Shown: one piece after another, positions 12,604-24,983 of the stretch | Numbering within the stretch: position 1 is the first letter of the stretch | Layout of the letters: the number at the start of each line of letters is the position of its first letter | Notes under the pieces: model-generated | What the model was told of the DNA's origin: nothing | Databases searched by the model: none | What the model saw: the letters and a program-made list of their open reading frames with translations, nothing else | Program-made: the position numbers and the translations under genes | Assembly: GCA_028015205.1 (NCBI GenBank) | Contig: CM051521.1 | Coordinates: forward strand, 120,598,614-120,662,613 | Direction: 5' to 3' | Length of the DNA: 64,000 bases | Source of the DNA: Mytilisepta virgata | Lineage: Eukaryota; Mollusca; Bivalvia; Mytilida; Mytilidae

Positions 12604-12984
12604 AATTTACCTGGTTATCATATACTGCCTAAGTACATACAGTGTATGTCCAAACTCACCCATTCTGATGATGGCCATATCAATGTGATTTTGCAATATC
12701 ATGCTGGGTATGTTCGAACAGCATTTGAATGATGTGTTTTTAGCCTAGGTGTATAAATATGGATTGTAGAGTTGTTACACATGTGCAAAAACCATCATAT
12801 TTATTACTAAGCATATGATTAACACATGTATGTTTCCCCTATTATTTAATTTAGTGCTTTGTGTATTTCAGTGTCTCGCTCTTTGCCTTTTTCAAGTTTT
12901 AGCCTTGTTGATTTACATTGAAAATTTTCTTTTGTGCAATGAAAAGTATAAAAGACAGAGAAGGTTAAAAAGGGATAAATGGCT

Positions 12985-13765
12985 GGTTTTTGTTGTGCCT
13001 GGGACTTAAGTCGCAGAAAGCTCGACATAGGGATAGTGATCCGCCGGCGGCAGCGTTAACTAACTTCTTAAAAGCTTTATATTTTAGAAGATGGAAGACC
13101 TGGATGCTTTATACTTTGTATGTAGATGCCTTATGTTACGAAGTTTCCATCTGTCATATGTACATTGTCCTTGACCTCATTTTCATGGTTCAGTGACTAC
13201 TTGATAAAAAAGTTAAGATTTTTTGTAATGTTAATTTCTCTCTTATTATGAGTAATAGGATAACTATATTTGGTATGTGCATACCTTACAAGGTCCTCAT
13301 CCCCGTCAGGCAGTTTTCAATTGACCTCGACCCCATTTCAAGGATCAGTGAAAAAGGTTAAGTTTTTGTGGTCAAGTCCATATCTCAGATACTATAAGCA
13401 ATAGGTCTAGTATATTTGGTGTATGGAAGGATTTTAAGGTGTACATGTCCAACTGGCAGGTGTCATCTGACCTTGACCTCATTTTCATGGTTCAGTGGTT
13501 ATAGTTAAGTTTTTTGTGTTTTGGCCTGTTTTTCAAATACTGTATGCAATAGGTCTACTATATTTGGTATATGGAAGGATTGTAAGGTGTGCATGTCCAA
13601 CTGACATGTGTCATCTGACCTTGACCTCATTTTCATGGTTCAGTGGTTATAGTTAAGTTTTTGTGTTTTACTCTGCTTTTTGAATGCTGGTAGCATTTAC
13701 TTTCATAAGAAATACATGACAGACGAGACATTTTTTTGTGTCCACTCTTGTAAAGTTTAACCACA
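12985..13765 (+). repeat. Interspersed repeat with ~160-bp modules
   Basis: Starts near CAGAAAGCTCGACATAGGGA with a GC-rich CCGCCGGCGGCAGCG. The phrase CCTTGACCTCATTTTCATGG, followed by TTCAGTG, recurs near 13170, 13470 and 13620. TATTTGGT(G/A)TATGGAAGGAT recurs as well. It ends near CATAAGAAATACATGACAGA. Repeat-type organisation; no protein. Confidence 0.7.
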
Positions 13766-13779
13766 GTTTCTGCTGTAGT

Positions 13780-15490
13780 GGTTAACTTAATTTCATCAAT
13801 ACATAATACATTGCTTGTTTATTACCGTAATAAACAACTCTTAACAGTACTTAACTGATCTATATTTAATATTAAATAGTGATACAGAGATAAAAATAGT
13901 TGTAGTGTTTCCCATTTGTTGTCACTTATGGAAAATTATCACTATAAAACAATCATGTAATTATTTTTATTAATTTTGAAATCTTATATGTATGTAATGA
14001 ATTGGTTTTCATTTTTTATTTGGAAAACAAGGCATAGTGATTTAAAAAAAAAGAAATTTAACCTTAACACATGTGTATATGACATCTTCCAAGAAAGTAT
14101 AATCGAATGTCGAGTATGTTGAGACATTGTGGACCAAATCTAAAAATTTGCAGATATACTTTTTTAAATGTCCCTGCTAATAGGTCTCAGGGATATTTTG
14201 TTTAACTGTTGTACAAATATGTACTTATGTTGCAAAATTGTTTTCCAGTCAACAACTTGCTTCAATAAAATCATCTGAAATTTAAGCAGAATGTTGATAA
14301 ATCATGTTCAAATTGGACTTGGTTTCCTGAGTTATGCCCCTTGAGATGGCAGAACCTAGACAAATTTAAGATTTTCCATTACTAACTTGGGTATGCTTTT
14401 ATGAAATTATTTTATATTTAACACAAATGTTGAAAACCACTAAGCACTTGATATAATTTGAATTTAAATGAACTCAGATATTTGTTAGGAGTAGGGGCAT
14501 ACTTTTATTTGCATTTGTTATTAAAGATCTTTTAATACATTCCAGAGAATTGCATTAAGCCTGTTTATTGCAAATTTGTAAGTTGAATTTGTTATTGAAT
14601 ATATATAATTCAGATGTCTTACAGCAATATATTTTGTTAAATATTTTTATGTTTATAAACTTTTGCATTATAAATTGATGTTGTTCATGTTTTAATTTGT
14701 ATAAATATGAAACCTCGGTCTCTCATGGGAATATCATACTAGTTTATAATAGCTTATATGACCCAGTTTATAGCTTATATGGCCCAGTTTCATGTGCCAA
14801 ACAACAATCAATTAGTCACATGGCCAAACGGAGTACTATGTTAACTATTGCCATCACTATGTTTCTGTCAGAACTGGGGAAATTAGGGCCAGTTCTAGGT
14901 TTAAACATAACTGTGGCAGATCTGAACCACTGACCAACATGGCCCCTTCATATCTAATATAAATGTGGCAGATATGAGCCACAGACCTACATGTTGTACA
15001 TGGCCCCTTCAAATCTAAACTAAACAGTATTAGAAAATTGTTGGATGAAAGGCTTGTCATGCAGTTTTGAAGGCTACATGAACAACATCTTTGTACTTTT
15101 TGTGTTCAGTTTTAAGGTGATGTGACTAACATATAACCCATGACTCCTTTCATAGATCATTCCATCATTTAACAGTATATACAAATAAATAACGAAATAA
15201 AACTCATACATTGTATTTTATTGAACAGAAATATAATGAGACTAGATTCACTATTAGATTTCATGTGGAGAATAAAATGAATTGTACGTATGGTGAAATA
15301 ATATCATTTGATGTGACAGATATCAACAAAATACAGGAATGTGCATAATGATAAATGAATTGTACATAACAGTGTAAACATTTAACTGTAGTTACCGGTT
15401 CTCTTTATATAAAACTTACAGCAATGTAAACTGAATAGTAATAGAATAGAAAGATCTTGGACAGCATTCAAAACAAAATAAACAAGTTAC
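13780..15490. other. Intergenic, no gene seen
   Basis: AT-rich sequence between GALC and CYBC1. Apart from the short duplication near 14910-15012 there is no exon-like open frame with splice signals and no recognised element. Confidence 0.6.
14910..15012 (+). repeat. Short direct duplication
   Basis: GTGGCAGAT(C/A)TGA(A/G)CCAC followed by TGGCCCCTTCA(T/A)ATCTAA occurs twice, about 60 bp apart. Intergenic. Confidence 0.6.
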
Positions 15491-15504
15491 AAAACATAAC
15501 AAAG

Positions 15505-15660
15505 AATCTGTCCCCTGTTTCACAAAGATAATACTAATCGGTCCCCTGTTTCACAAAGATAATACTAATCGGTCCCCTGTTTCACAAAGATAACACTAAT
15601 CTGTCCCCTGTTTCACAAAGATAACACTAATCTGTCCCCTGTCTCACAAAGATAATACTG
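15505..15660. repeat. 31-bp tandem repeat, five copies
   Basis: The unit (C/G)GTCCCCTGTTTCACAAAG followed by ATAA(T/C)ACTAAT is repeated five times with few changes. It is intergenic between GALC and CYBC1. Confidence 0.9.
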
Positions 15661-16065
15661 ATTTGATGTAACTGCAATATCATTGCTTAGTACATACTAA
15701 TTCAGACACTCGATTAATCTTAGTTTTTAATATATTGTGAAACAAGGGTCTGAAGTACTGTGGATTAATTCCCTATTAAATGGTCATCAGTTTTCATGGT
15801 TCAGTGAAAATTTAATACATTTGTATTTTAAAGATATATATTTTCTTGGTTTTGTCATTTTAACCTAATAACCGATTAGTAAATTTACATTTAGGCATTT
15901 CTTTAACCCTCCAAAACTATGAAAATTGGTAAATAACAAAATGAAATGAATTCATAGTATAATGAATATAATATCACAGAATTCATATTATTAACAACGC
16001 CACAAAAACTGGAAAGGAAATATAACAAATCAACAGTAATACAATAATTATAGATTAATACATCG

Positions 16066-16160
16066 TTTTTTTTCATATTGCGCTTGATATCGGCCCTGAG
16101 GGCTTAAGCCCAAGGGACGATATCAGTTGAGGGATGATAACACGGGCAATATGAAAAAAA
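16066..16160. repeat. Foldback element (intergenic, 3' of CYBC1)
   Basis: TTTTTTTCATATTGC and GCAATATGAAAAAAA are perfect arms around GATATCGGCCCTGAGGGCTT and GATATCAGTTGAGGG. The centre shares GATATC and CTGAGGG words with the array at 12165-12603. Confidence 0.85.
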
Positions 16161-16770
16161 CAGTCCAAGCAAGATTGTCATGTTTTGACATCCCAGAATA
16201 AAGGTGCACATTTACAATGCTACAGCTATTAAACAGTATTATTTTTTTCACTTGGAGTTTAGTTCAGTTCCTGTGTTTTCTTATGCAAGAATAATTGTAC
16301 AGAATATTGGGTATGTACAGAATGGATAACTTAAGTACAAATTAAACTCTACTGAGGATTCATATATTTTACAGGTATCAAATTATTGTGGTATAGAGAA
16401 AACACTTTGTTTTCAACAAAACTATATATTTCTCAATACAATAAAATATAATTTTTTGTGGAAAACTATTTTTTCATTGCCCTTATGAAAAAGAGAAACT
16501 TTTATTTATTCCAATAATAAAAACAAAAGTAAAAATACTATTATTATCTTGAAAATTTTATAATTCTTAAATTTGATATAATTTTAAATTTCTTGTCTCA
16601 ATTCTCTTTTGTAGCTAATCATTATGGGGAAAGCAAAATTAAAACTGTCAGTTTCTGACATTCAGTCAAAAGGCGACTTGCATGCATAAACAAAATTGAT
16701 TTATAATTTTGAATTGTGGTGTGATACTGTAGACTGACCTAATAAGACAGCAATATCTATTTCATGAATT

Positions 16771-16776
16771 TTTATT
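16771..16776 (-). terminator. CYBC1 candidate poly(A) signal (minus)
   Basis: AATAAA on the minus strand, about 220 bp after the stop. Others occur near 16501-16510, so the actual site is not fixed. Confidence 0.35.
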
Positions 16777-16993
16777 GACAGCAAAATCAATTAAAACTGG
16801 TTTCCCAAAAGTAAAAATACCACTTTAAGTGTAACATATTATGCTTTTAAAATTGTAATGAAACTATTTGAAATATAAAGTAAATCACTCATTATCTAGT
16901 ACTGTTTCAGACCGTATTACATTCCTTGAAAGAAGATTAAAAGTTGGTTAAAACTCTTTAAATGAAAAGATAACAAATTATAAAACAACAACA

Positions 16994-19900
16994 TCATTTT
17001 TGTGTCTTCAGTTCCTCTTGTAAAACCTCCTGGGTTATATGTTCGAATCCATCTTCCCCTTGGTCTGAACTACATGTACTATCGTCTGATAAATCAGCTA
17101 GATGTATATCTAGATATGCCTTTATCTTCTCAGCTATTGCCACCTGTTCTGAACTGTATATATAAAAATAGATTAGCGAGAGCCTACATACATGTAGATT
17201 AAAACAAGGAATTCATATACCGGATTATATATATATCGTATTTCCCCAGGCTTATATCGACCTGATCAGGCCTTGAGAATTTCCTGTATTTCGGCACTGT
17301 GACATAGTAAAGAGGTGACCCAACCCTAATATGAGGTGACGCGTATATATCTGCGACGTCATGTTTAACCCAACATTGACCTGAATATATCAGGAAAACA
17401 TCCAGTTACAGGCGGATTGGCCACTGAAAAGTAAGAAATTCCATTAAGATTGTTAGTTAACAATACGATAAATTTATAAAGTTTTCTTCAAACAAATATT
17501 ATAAAATATAAGCCGCTCGAGACAATATGAAGCTTTTTAGCTCATTCGCTACGCTCACTCGCCGAAAAAGCTTCACATTGTGTCTCACATCTAATATTTT
17601 ACGATATACGTTTGCAGAAAACCTGATACTTTAATGTAAATCCGATTCATTTTATCACAACAAAATTTATCACCTTCAGCACCTGGCTGCATAGATGTTT
17701 TACATAAAGCAAAATTTTTATGGCAATAACCATGATGGACACAAAGTGTTGGCAAAAGCTTTTGGCCTGGTGAGCTTTAAAAAAAATCCAGATTTGATAA
17801 ACATGTATTTTTATTTAATATAATATAAAAGATTTCTAAAACATTTAGTAAAGAGAGGTTCTTAAGTCTTATTAACATTTAATTACCTTGTTTTTCCAAA
17901 GATAAAAGCTTCAGTGACACTCATTTCCATCCCTGAATTCATATATAGCACAACTTTATATCCTTTTCCAAAGTAGGTCACTGTTTCCTCTTTTACTTTA
18001 ACATCTACAATATCATCCATATCGAAGACAACTGAAAACAAAGAGAGAAAAATTATATTAAAATAAAAATTATGCGAACAACTTCAGGTTAAGATAAAAA
18101 TATTAAACATAAATATAAATGTCACAAAATTTCTGCAATTTTCTTTCTAACACCTACCTGTAATTAAAGAAAAAAGTAAACAGTGTACCCCGAGTTTTTA
18201 TCTATGATAAACAGGTGTCTAACATTACTGAACAAAAAAAATTATTTATGAGCTGGATTTTGACCATATTTAGAATGGTCATCCTTGCACTTATTACAAT
18301 GTACTTGAAACGTTTAACTTGTTAGTATATTTTATTGTTGGATTTAAAAACAGTTAAAGTACATTAATTGTATGCATTTAACTTAATGAAGAAAAAAGGG
18401 GTTGATTTACATGAAATGCTTCAAATCATTGCATAGAGCATTCAGAGTAATAAGAATGAAAAAATTGTGGTATCCATGTACTATGCCAAAATATGTCCTG
18501 TGGTTAGAACGCATAATGCTTTCCCCTTTCGGGTCGTGGATTATGCCTTCTAACCTTGGACATATTTTGGCATATTACACGGATAATACAATAAGTATTG
18601 TATAAATTTTTTTTTTGTAAGGTAATGATACAGATATTCAACTTATTTTTTAAAAAAAAAATAATTGTTCAAAGTTTCATGATGATACCATAACACATTA
18701 TCAAGTTAATCAATGAACGCCAGTCAACATGACCAGCTCATACTAGTAAAAAGATTTTAATGGATTGTTGTTTGACTATGGATACGTTGACATGTATTGA
18801 GAGTATGGACTCATTGTAATACTAACCTACATCTGGAGGCTTATTGTTAATTAATTGAATGATCCTGTCCCAGACAGTCAGCTTTATAAATCTAACATCT
18901 TTATCTTTCTTATTGACTATACATTCCTGTAACAATAATTATAGTATAAGTAATCTACAATGAGTGACAGAATAACACATCAATTCAGTAATTTTGACTT
19001 ACTGGTCACAAGTTATATATTATTATATTACCGCAAAATATTTGCGGAGGTCATTGTCGTCCATAGACAGTGAGGTTTCCGCTCATTGACATTTGTTGTA
19101 TTAAATGTATCCTTATATTTTTCCACAGTGGTCCCCAAAAGAAATACAGGTTGGGATTGATTTTGGGAAATTGGTTCTTCCAATTTTTTCTTGGGGTCAT
19201 AAAGGGTTTTTTGATAATTTCGGTGCAACATTTTAAATTTTTATCCAATTTTTATGCTTTTTTGTTTTTAATGGTACTTGATGAAAATTGAATAAACTTC
19301 CTATGATCTCTGACCGTTTTAGATATATAAGGAGCAAAAAGAAGGACACACCTTAATTCTGAAACTTTTTTTTCATTTCTTATCTGATTTTGAGGATTTT
19401 TTATTAAAAGATGCACCAAAAACTCAAAATTAGTAGAGGACCATCTATGGAACATTCCCACAATACCACAATTCAATCTGCCAAGCGGTTTCTCAGAAGA
19501 TTTTTTGAAATTTCAGCCAATCAGAACGCATTATTGGCCCTGGCAGCCATGTTGAATTTCCGATCAGCATCAAAAACTCAAACTTTGTAAAGTACCACCC
19601 AATGAACATTCTTGCAAGTTTTGTTCCAATTGGCCAAGTGGTGTCAGAGAAGAAGATTAAAATGTGAAAAGTTTACAGATGACCACAATGACAAAGGACA
19701 TAAAGTGATGACAATACCTCACCTGACTGTTTGGGTCAGGTGAGCTTAAAAGCAATGTGGCATGATATGTATTTTTTTTGCTCACCTGGCCTAAAAGGCA
19801 ATGTGAGTTATTGCCATCACTTGGTGTCCATCGTCATCGCCGACGTAAACTTTCCTTTAAAGATCTGAAACCACTGGGCCATTGGAAAAAAATTTGGCAG

Positions 19901-22681
19901 CAATTGTCCTCTTTCAGAATTGTATCCAATGACCCTGCCTGTCATCCAAGATGGCTGCCAGAGCCGAACATGTTTGACACTGGAAATTTACTTAAAGATC
20001 TTCTCTGAAACCACTGGGCCAATTGGAACAAAACTTGGCAGCAATGGTCCTTAGGTGGTCCTCCTTCAGAAATGTTTCAGATGACCCAGCCCGTCATCCA
20101 AGATGCCCACCAGAGACAAACATAGTTTAACATAGGATCTAATGGGGAAAAATCACTGAAATATCTTTTTGATTGAACCAAGTGAGCCAGTTGGCTTGAC
20201 AGCAATGTTCCAGGCTGCCAATCAAGATGAACATAGTCCAGGTGAGTGATAAAGGCTCCTGGGAGCCACTCGTTAAGGTATAGGAGGTTTAAAGGGCCAA
20301 AAAAGCAACACATTTTCTACTTTTTCTTTGTTTTTCATCTGGTTTTTGTGGAAGGTCCAATATTTTTTTGTAATGTATATTATAATATCCAACACTTTAT
20401 TGGGTCAAGCATATTGTGTCCCAACTTACTTTAATTGTTAACTTGCCAACATATTGCCGTCATATTGCTGCCCTTAGCGAAGCCCTTTATTCAGTTTTGG
20501 GATTCAAATTTCAAGGTTAGTTATTCTGTTGAACAAGATTTAATAGTAAAATATAAGGGATTATGTTTTTATGTGACTTCATATGTGTGTAATTATAGTA
20601 AGGTTGTTAGCAATGGCTATTGTACAGAGTTCCTGGAATGAAACACAAGAGGACAAATATACCTAAAAAGTAACAAAAAAAAAAACGCAGTCCATTAAAC
20701 GACAAACCCTGGAAGACAAATGAACAACCCATGCACAACAAATAAACACTGAAAACTAAAAACAATGAACAACACAAACTCCAAAAAAAACCAGGAGTGA
20801 ACTTTTTTTTCACTGAGTGAAATATCAGATTTTCATCCACATGGAAATCATGGTATTTCACTACACTCAATGGTATAATCAACTTAATGCACATTCATTT
20901 AATAATCACCAGTAATCCCCACCCCCAAATAATGATTAAATCCTCAGCTGCCATCAAGAGAATCGTGGAAAATGTTATTCTGACCACCAATTTCGAATTT
21001 AAAATTTTAGCCACTGACACACCTCCAATCGAATTTCACTTTCCAATAGGCCCACCTCAAATTGTAACAAATCACCATTTGTCCCAAGACTTGATGATAT
21101 TTTTACTGTTTGTTACTGAGAAAGGTTTTTCAATGCTCAATGAAACTAATATATACCCTAAGACCAAAATTCTTACTTCATAATCTTCCATACAAGCTAG
21201 TCCAATAAATATCCCAAATGAAATGTATACTGCCTTCCAAAAACAACAATCTGTAATAAAATGAACATACAAATTCTACAATTCACAAACAAAAGCTACA
21301 TGTATGTATAAAATATATTACCAACTAATTGAAAACAAATCTACAAAAGAAATTGTGTAGAGAAATTATCATCTTTCATCTTTTTGATACAATCTGAAAT
21401 TATCAACAAATGTGAAAATTTTAAACAAGACTTTTGTATAAAGGACACGAAAAACAAGAAAAAATTACCATGCAATGTAGCAAATGTTGAAACTTTGTCT
21501 TCATTTTATAAACAGATTATTAAAACAAGAATGATATACAAACCCTGGCTGTATGATGCAGCTCCATAACCAACTGCTGTAAATGCTTCAAAGATATGGA
21601 AAAAAAACATAAATGACTAGCAAATACATAATGTCAAAGCTCCCTCACAATTGTTTCTATAAATAAACAAACCTTAGAATTTGGAAATTTTCTGCATTAA
21701 CAAGGAGGCAACAAGCTGAAATATGTCATATATGAACACTGTGACCTATCTGAAACATTTCAAATTTGAAATGATTTTTTTACACTAACGAAGTTATTTC
21801 TATTGCCTGCATCACTTTATTTTGAAATTAAATTGTACATGTAACAATTTGTGGAATTTAAACCTAGGATTTTGATAGGTCTCATTTAACAAGACCGACA
21901 ATCTACAAGTGTGTAAGCCATACATAAGCTAATATCTTGAATGAAAGGAATTCACTCAACAAAAGTATGCAAGCATTCAGTACCAGTAATGGCAGTATAT
22001 CGGCCATTATTTCAGTTTAAAATAAGATGTAACCATTGAACATTTTTTATCCTGCAATGACCCTTTCGTTGACCAAAATAGCCTGCCCAATATTGTCTTC
22101 CATATTTGGTAAATAACCTATTAAATATAGTCTCCTGGTACCCTTGTCCTCACATTCAACGATATTTTGCATTGCGTTCTGGTTCACACTGTTTATTACA
22201 TCATGTTTCCATAGATACCGCACCAAAAACTGCCCTTCTTCAAATCAGCTATAAATGTTCCATTTTTATGCCTTTTCCCTCAAACAGATAACAATTTAGT
22301 GTTGCAGGATAAAAACAATATATGTACATTGTCAGAAACTATAAAGTTTATTTGTCATGTTTGTACTTGTTGCATTTCTACCCGTTTCTAAGGCTCGTAC
22401 AATTAAACTTTATATATTCTGACAATGTACATACATTGTATACTAGTATAATTATACTGATATGTAACCTATCAGCTAATACCCTTCATAATAATGACTG
22501 CTAGCAGAAGTGTGGATCCATATAGACTAGTCTCTTTGATAGGCTGGACTTAGCCACCAGAGTTAGATTCAGCTGATAAACTTGACTTACCCACCAAAAG
22601 TGTGTAACTATAAATACCAGTCTCTTTTACAAGGTGTAATCTGTCTTCCGATTCCTCTTTTACTTTTATATGGCTTCTCAT
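16994..22681 (-). CDS. CYBC1: Cytochrome b-245 chaperone 1 homologue (EROS)
   Basis: Minus-strand gene; coding exons in order of translation: 22681-22591, 21576-21544, 21250-21177, 18926-18827, 18031-17887, 17153-16994 (stop TGA). All have GT/AG ends and compatible phases, giving about 200 residues (human about 187). In vertebrates this ER membrane protein stabilises the gp91phox/p22phox heterodimer needed for NADPH-oxidase assembly. The diagnostic block is VKEETVTYFGKGYKVVL (human VEEEKVRYFGKGYMVVL), preceded by a DMDDIVDV segment and followed by a conserved AIAEKI...YLDIHL helix. Two hydrophobic stretches (about residues 27-38 and 43-59) suit a membrane hairpin; a 33-nt exon encodes part of the first. 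The acidic, Ser-rich C-terminus (DLSDDSTCSSDQGEDG) resembles the human tail. The start ATG lies seven bases after an intron acceptor (22689-22688), so a 5' UTR exon should exist upstream. It is divergent from HEXD. Confidence 0.93.
17496..17607. repeat. Foldback element (CYBC1 intron)
   Basis: ATATTATAAAATATAAGCCG and GAGACAATATGAAGCTTTTT are mirrored by AAAAAGCTTCACATTGTGTC and TAATATTTTACGATAT. The centre TTCGCTACGCTCACTCG is CpG-rich. Confidence 0.85.
18483..18573. repeat. Foldback element (CYBC1 intron)
   Basis: ATGCCAAAATATGTCC is perfectly inverted at 18558-18573. Further inside, GGTTAGAACGCATAATG pairs with TATGCCTTCTAACC. Confidence 0.85.
19460..20278. repeat. Two 'AGCTCACCTGG' family copies in opposite orientation (CYBC1 intron)
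   Basis: 19460-19750 is a minus-oriented end: it finishes GTGATGACAATACCTCACCT and GGGTCAGGTGAGCTTAAAA. 19779-20275 is a plus-oriented copy: GCTCACCTGGCCTAAAAGGC, ATCACTTGGTGTCC, and an end at GTCCAGGTGAGTGATAAAGG. Their starts face each other, about 30 bp apart. Confidence 0.8.
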
Positions 22682-23089
22682 TTTCCCCTATAAATAAATA
22701 AAATTGTGTGTTTTTGCTGTCATTTTTGTAAAGGTTTCTTCCCCTTCTGTGAAAAAAAATCCTGACAGGCAATATAAATATGAGCAGTGTGGTCTTGTCA
22801 TTCAACATCGGATTTGTTAGTCATGTGGTTAGAAGTGTTATAGCTGTTAGAAAGTCAGGTGTTTCTAATAGAATTCTACATGCTTTTTACTTCCAAAAGT
22901 TAAATTAAATACAGGACTTGAGTCTTTTTTAGGTATTTAAACAAATTGCAGTTACATTTCTACAACAACGACCATCACACGATATGACCAATAAAAATTC
23001 ACACATTTGTTATGTCATTTTGATGTATAATCCTGTTTGAATGTTATATTAATGTGTTTCATTTATTTACTCGATCATAATTGTTATAT

Positions 23090-23155
23090 TTTGTGAGATG
23101 CCCCTTCTGGGCCCTTGATCTGTTGACTGGCAAATAATCTATTCTATTCTATTCA
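23090..23155 (+). mobile_element. 3' end of a non-LTR retroelement
   Basis: ATGCCCCTTCTGGGCCCTTG, GCAAATAATCTATTCTATTC ends in an (ATTCT)n-like tail, as do many bivalve LINE/SINE 3' ends. Only the tail is present. Inference from form. Confidence 0.5.
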
Positions 23156-23339
23156 ATATATTCATCTATACCAAGATATAAAAACACCACATATGAAAAA
23201 TTGCTAGAAAAATCTTTTTTACCATCTATGAAAATTAGGCACTTGAAAACATTAGCAACTGAAAGATTTAAAATTTTTAACAAGATCTTGTAGCCATTAA
23301 AATTAACTCATAACTTCAGGTATATGAACACAGCAGAAA

Positions 23340-23405
23340 TACCCAGAGTAAAAACTACCACGTCTATAGTGCCTGTGACCCGGCTCTAAATAGAAATTAC
23401 TTTAC
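23340..23405 (+). mobile_element. 3' end of a second retroelement
   Basis: ACTACCACGTCTATAGTGCC, GACCCGGCTCTAAATAGAAA then (TTACT)n. A short 3' fragment with a pentamer tail. Confidence 0.45.
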
Positions 23406-23623
23406 TTTACTTCACACACTAAAACAACAATGACTATAGGAACATTTGATGCCTTCAAACAGACGTGTTTTACAGAAATGTCATTAATTACACTTAATGG
23501 AAAAGATAACTACTTCACACTGTACACTGTCCTGTTCAAATTTTTTCTGTTTGTTTACAAAATAAATCTTTTCTGTGCTTCTCTAGACGTTCCATCAAAC
23601 GAAGGTGAAAAGTTTAAAGTTCG

Positions 23624-23655
23624 AATGGACAACCGGAAGTCCCAGCTGATTGGCA
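23624..23655. promoter_or_regulatory. ETS motif plus inverted CCAAT box, candidate shared CYBC1/HEXD promoter
   Basis: ACCGGAAGT (23632-23640) is the core ETS/GABP site, and CTGATTGGC (23646-23654) contains an inverted CCAAT box. This pair is typical of TATA-less housekeeping and bidirectional promoters. It lies between the CYBC1 start (22681, minus) and the HEXD start (26324, plus), and both genes need an upstream 5' UTR exon. Transcription starts were not observed. Confidence 0.4.
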
Positions 23656-23964
23656 GGAAAATACATGACAAGTTTTGCTGAAAATTGCTGTAAACATCTC
23701 AAAATTATGTCAAACTAGAAATGAATAGCTTTATATGTATGTGAAAGAGATATAAGTGCAAATGCATAGCTAAACTGCACATAATGCAGCAGATGTCATC
23801 GTTTAATTTGAGCATGTCCATGATGGTGCAGCAGTGACTGCCTGTGTATGTCACTCATTGCAGGAATTTTGTTTCATGGCATGTTTTATTGAAAAAAAAA
23901 TGGTTATGTGCCATAGTTATGATTTTAAATAATATTACATCAGTTGTGAACCTCATCTGATGCA

Positions 23965-24983
23965 CAGGGGCGGATACAGGATTTTTGAAAAGGGGGGGGG
24001 GGCTTCAAATTTAGAATTGAAGAAAAGTAAAAAAAAATGACGATTTTATGCTAGAAAATCATATAATATGTTGTTGGGTAATTCGGTGCATTCAAATGAC
24101 TCATGTTAATGCGCCAAGTAGGACGAAGTGAAGAATTACCCGAAATCACTGTATATCGATTAAATGGGGGGCTATATTAAATTTTTGGAGTCGTGTCCAT
24201 GTCATTTGGACATTGTTGCATAAAGTATAGGACACAGATTTAAGTTTACAATGTATTTGATGAATAATATACACTAGTGTCAAATGGCAATTTCTTTCAT
24301 TTATGAGTGAAATTATCAAGATTAAAATTTAAATGCAATCATAGAACTTTTTTGTTTGTTTTTTTTTGTAAAAATAAGTAATTTTAAGGTTGCGAGAGGA
24401 GATGACTCAGTTTAAATTACCTAATTTTTATACAATAATATTATTTAGTCTCTTGAATAACTAATTTTTCTACAGAAGTTCTTGTTTTTTTTTTCAACAT
24501 GAATGTAATACATTTCTTCACTATGAATTTTAAAGTTTTTTGATTTTCTTGTGAGTGATCTCTCTTTATTTTGATTAAATACATTAGGGTATATTTTACA
24601 ATTATCTACCAGAAAGTCATAGACCAGTTTGTACTGCCTTCCATTTCTATTTACATAGAGTTAAACACAAGTTATGAATTTATTTCACTAATTAAGTAAT
24701 TTCATTGATTAAAACTCTTTAATGATGTAATTATTATAACGATTACTTCCCTTAAAGTGGGCACTGTTTCACAGGTCATTATCACAGTATAACACAAATG
24801 GGTTATGAAATATGGCCCATTATCTTATGAGATTGTGTCCGTGTTTAGGACACAATTCCATGATGAAGGACCATATTTCATGGTATTAATCTGTGAAAAA
24901 CTGTCCGGGTGGACAACTTAACACAGGACACCGTTATGGCTTACACCTACGCCCTCTATGCCCCCCCTCTGGATTCGCCACTG
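23965..24983. mobile_element. hAT-like non-autonomous element between CYBC1 and HEXD
   Basis: The left end CAGGGGCGGATACAGG...GGGGGGG and the right end CCCCCCCTCTGGATTCGCCACTG are inverted, matching the common CAGGGGCGGATCCAG type of hAT terminus. TGATGCA at the left and TGATGGA at the right may be an eroded target duplication. It has no transposase and encloses an inverted-repeat segment (24760-24910). Confidence 0.65.
24760..24910. repeat. Imperfect foldback inside the hAT-like element
   Basis: CACTGTTTCACAG...GTTATGAAATATGGCCC is mirrored by GGACCATATTTCATGG...CTGTGAAAAACTGTCC. GTGTCC/GGACAC lies at the centre. Confidence 0.65.

Noticed and set aside
20607..20894. 95-residue hydrophobic minus-strand frame
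   Set aside because: Low-complexity AT-rich translation within a CYBC1 intron; no family resemblance and no splice sites joining CYBC1.
23430..23681. 83-residue plus-strand frame
   Set aside because: Overlaps the ETS/CCAAT region; more likely promoter or UTR than protein.
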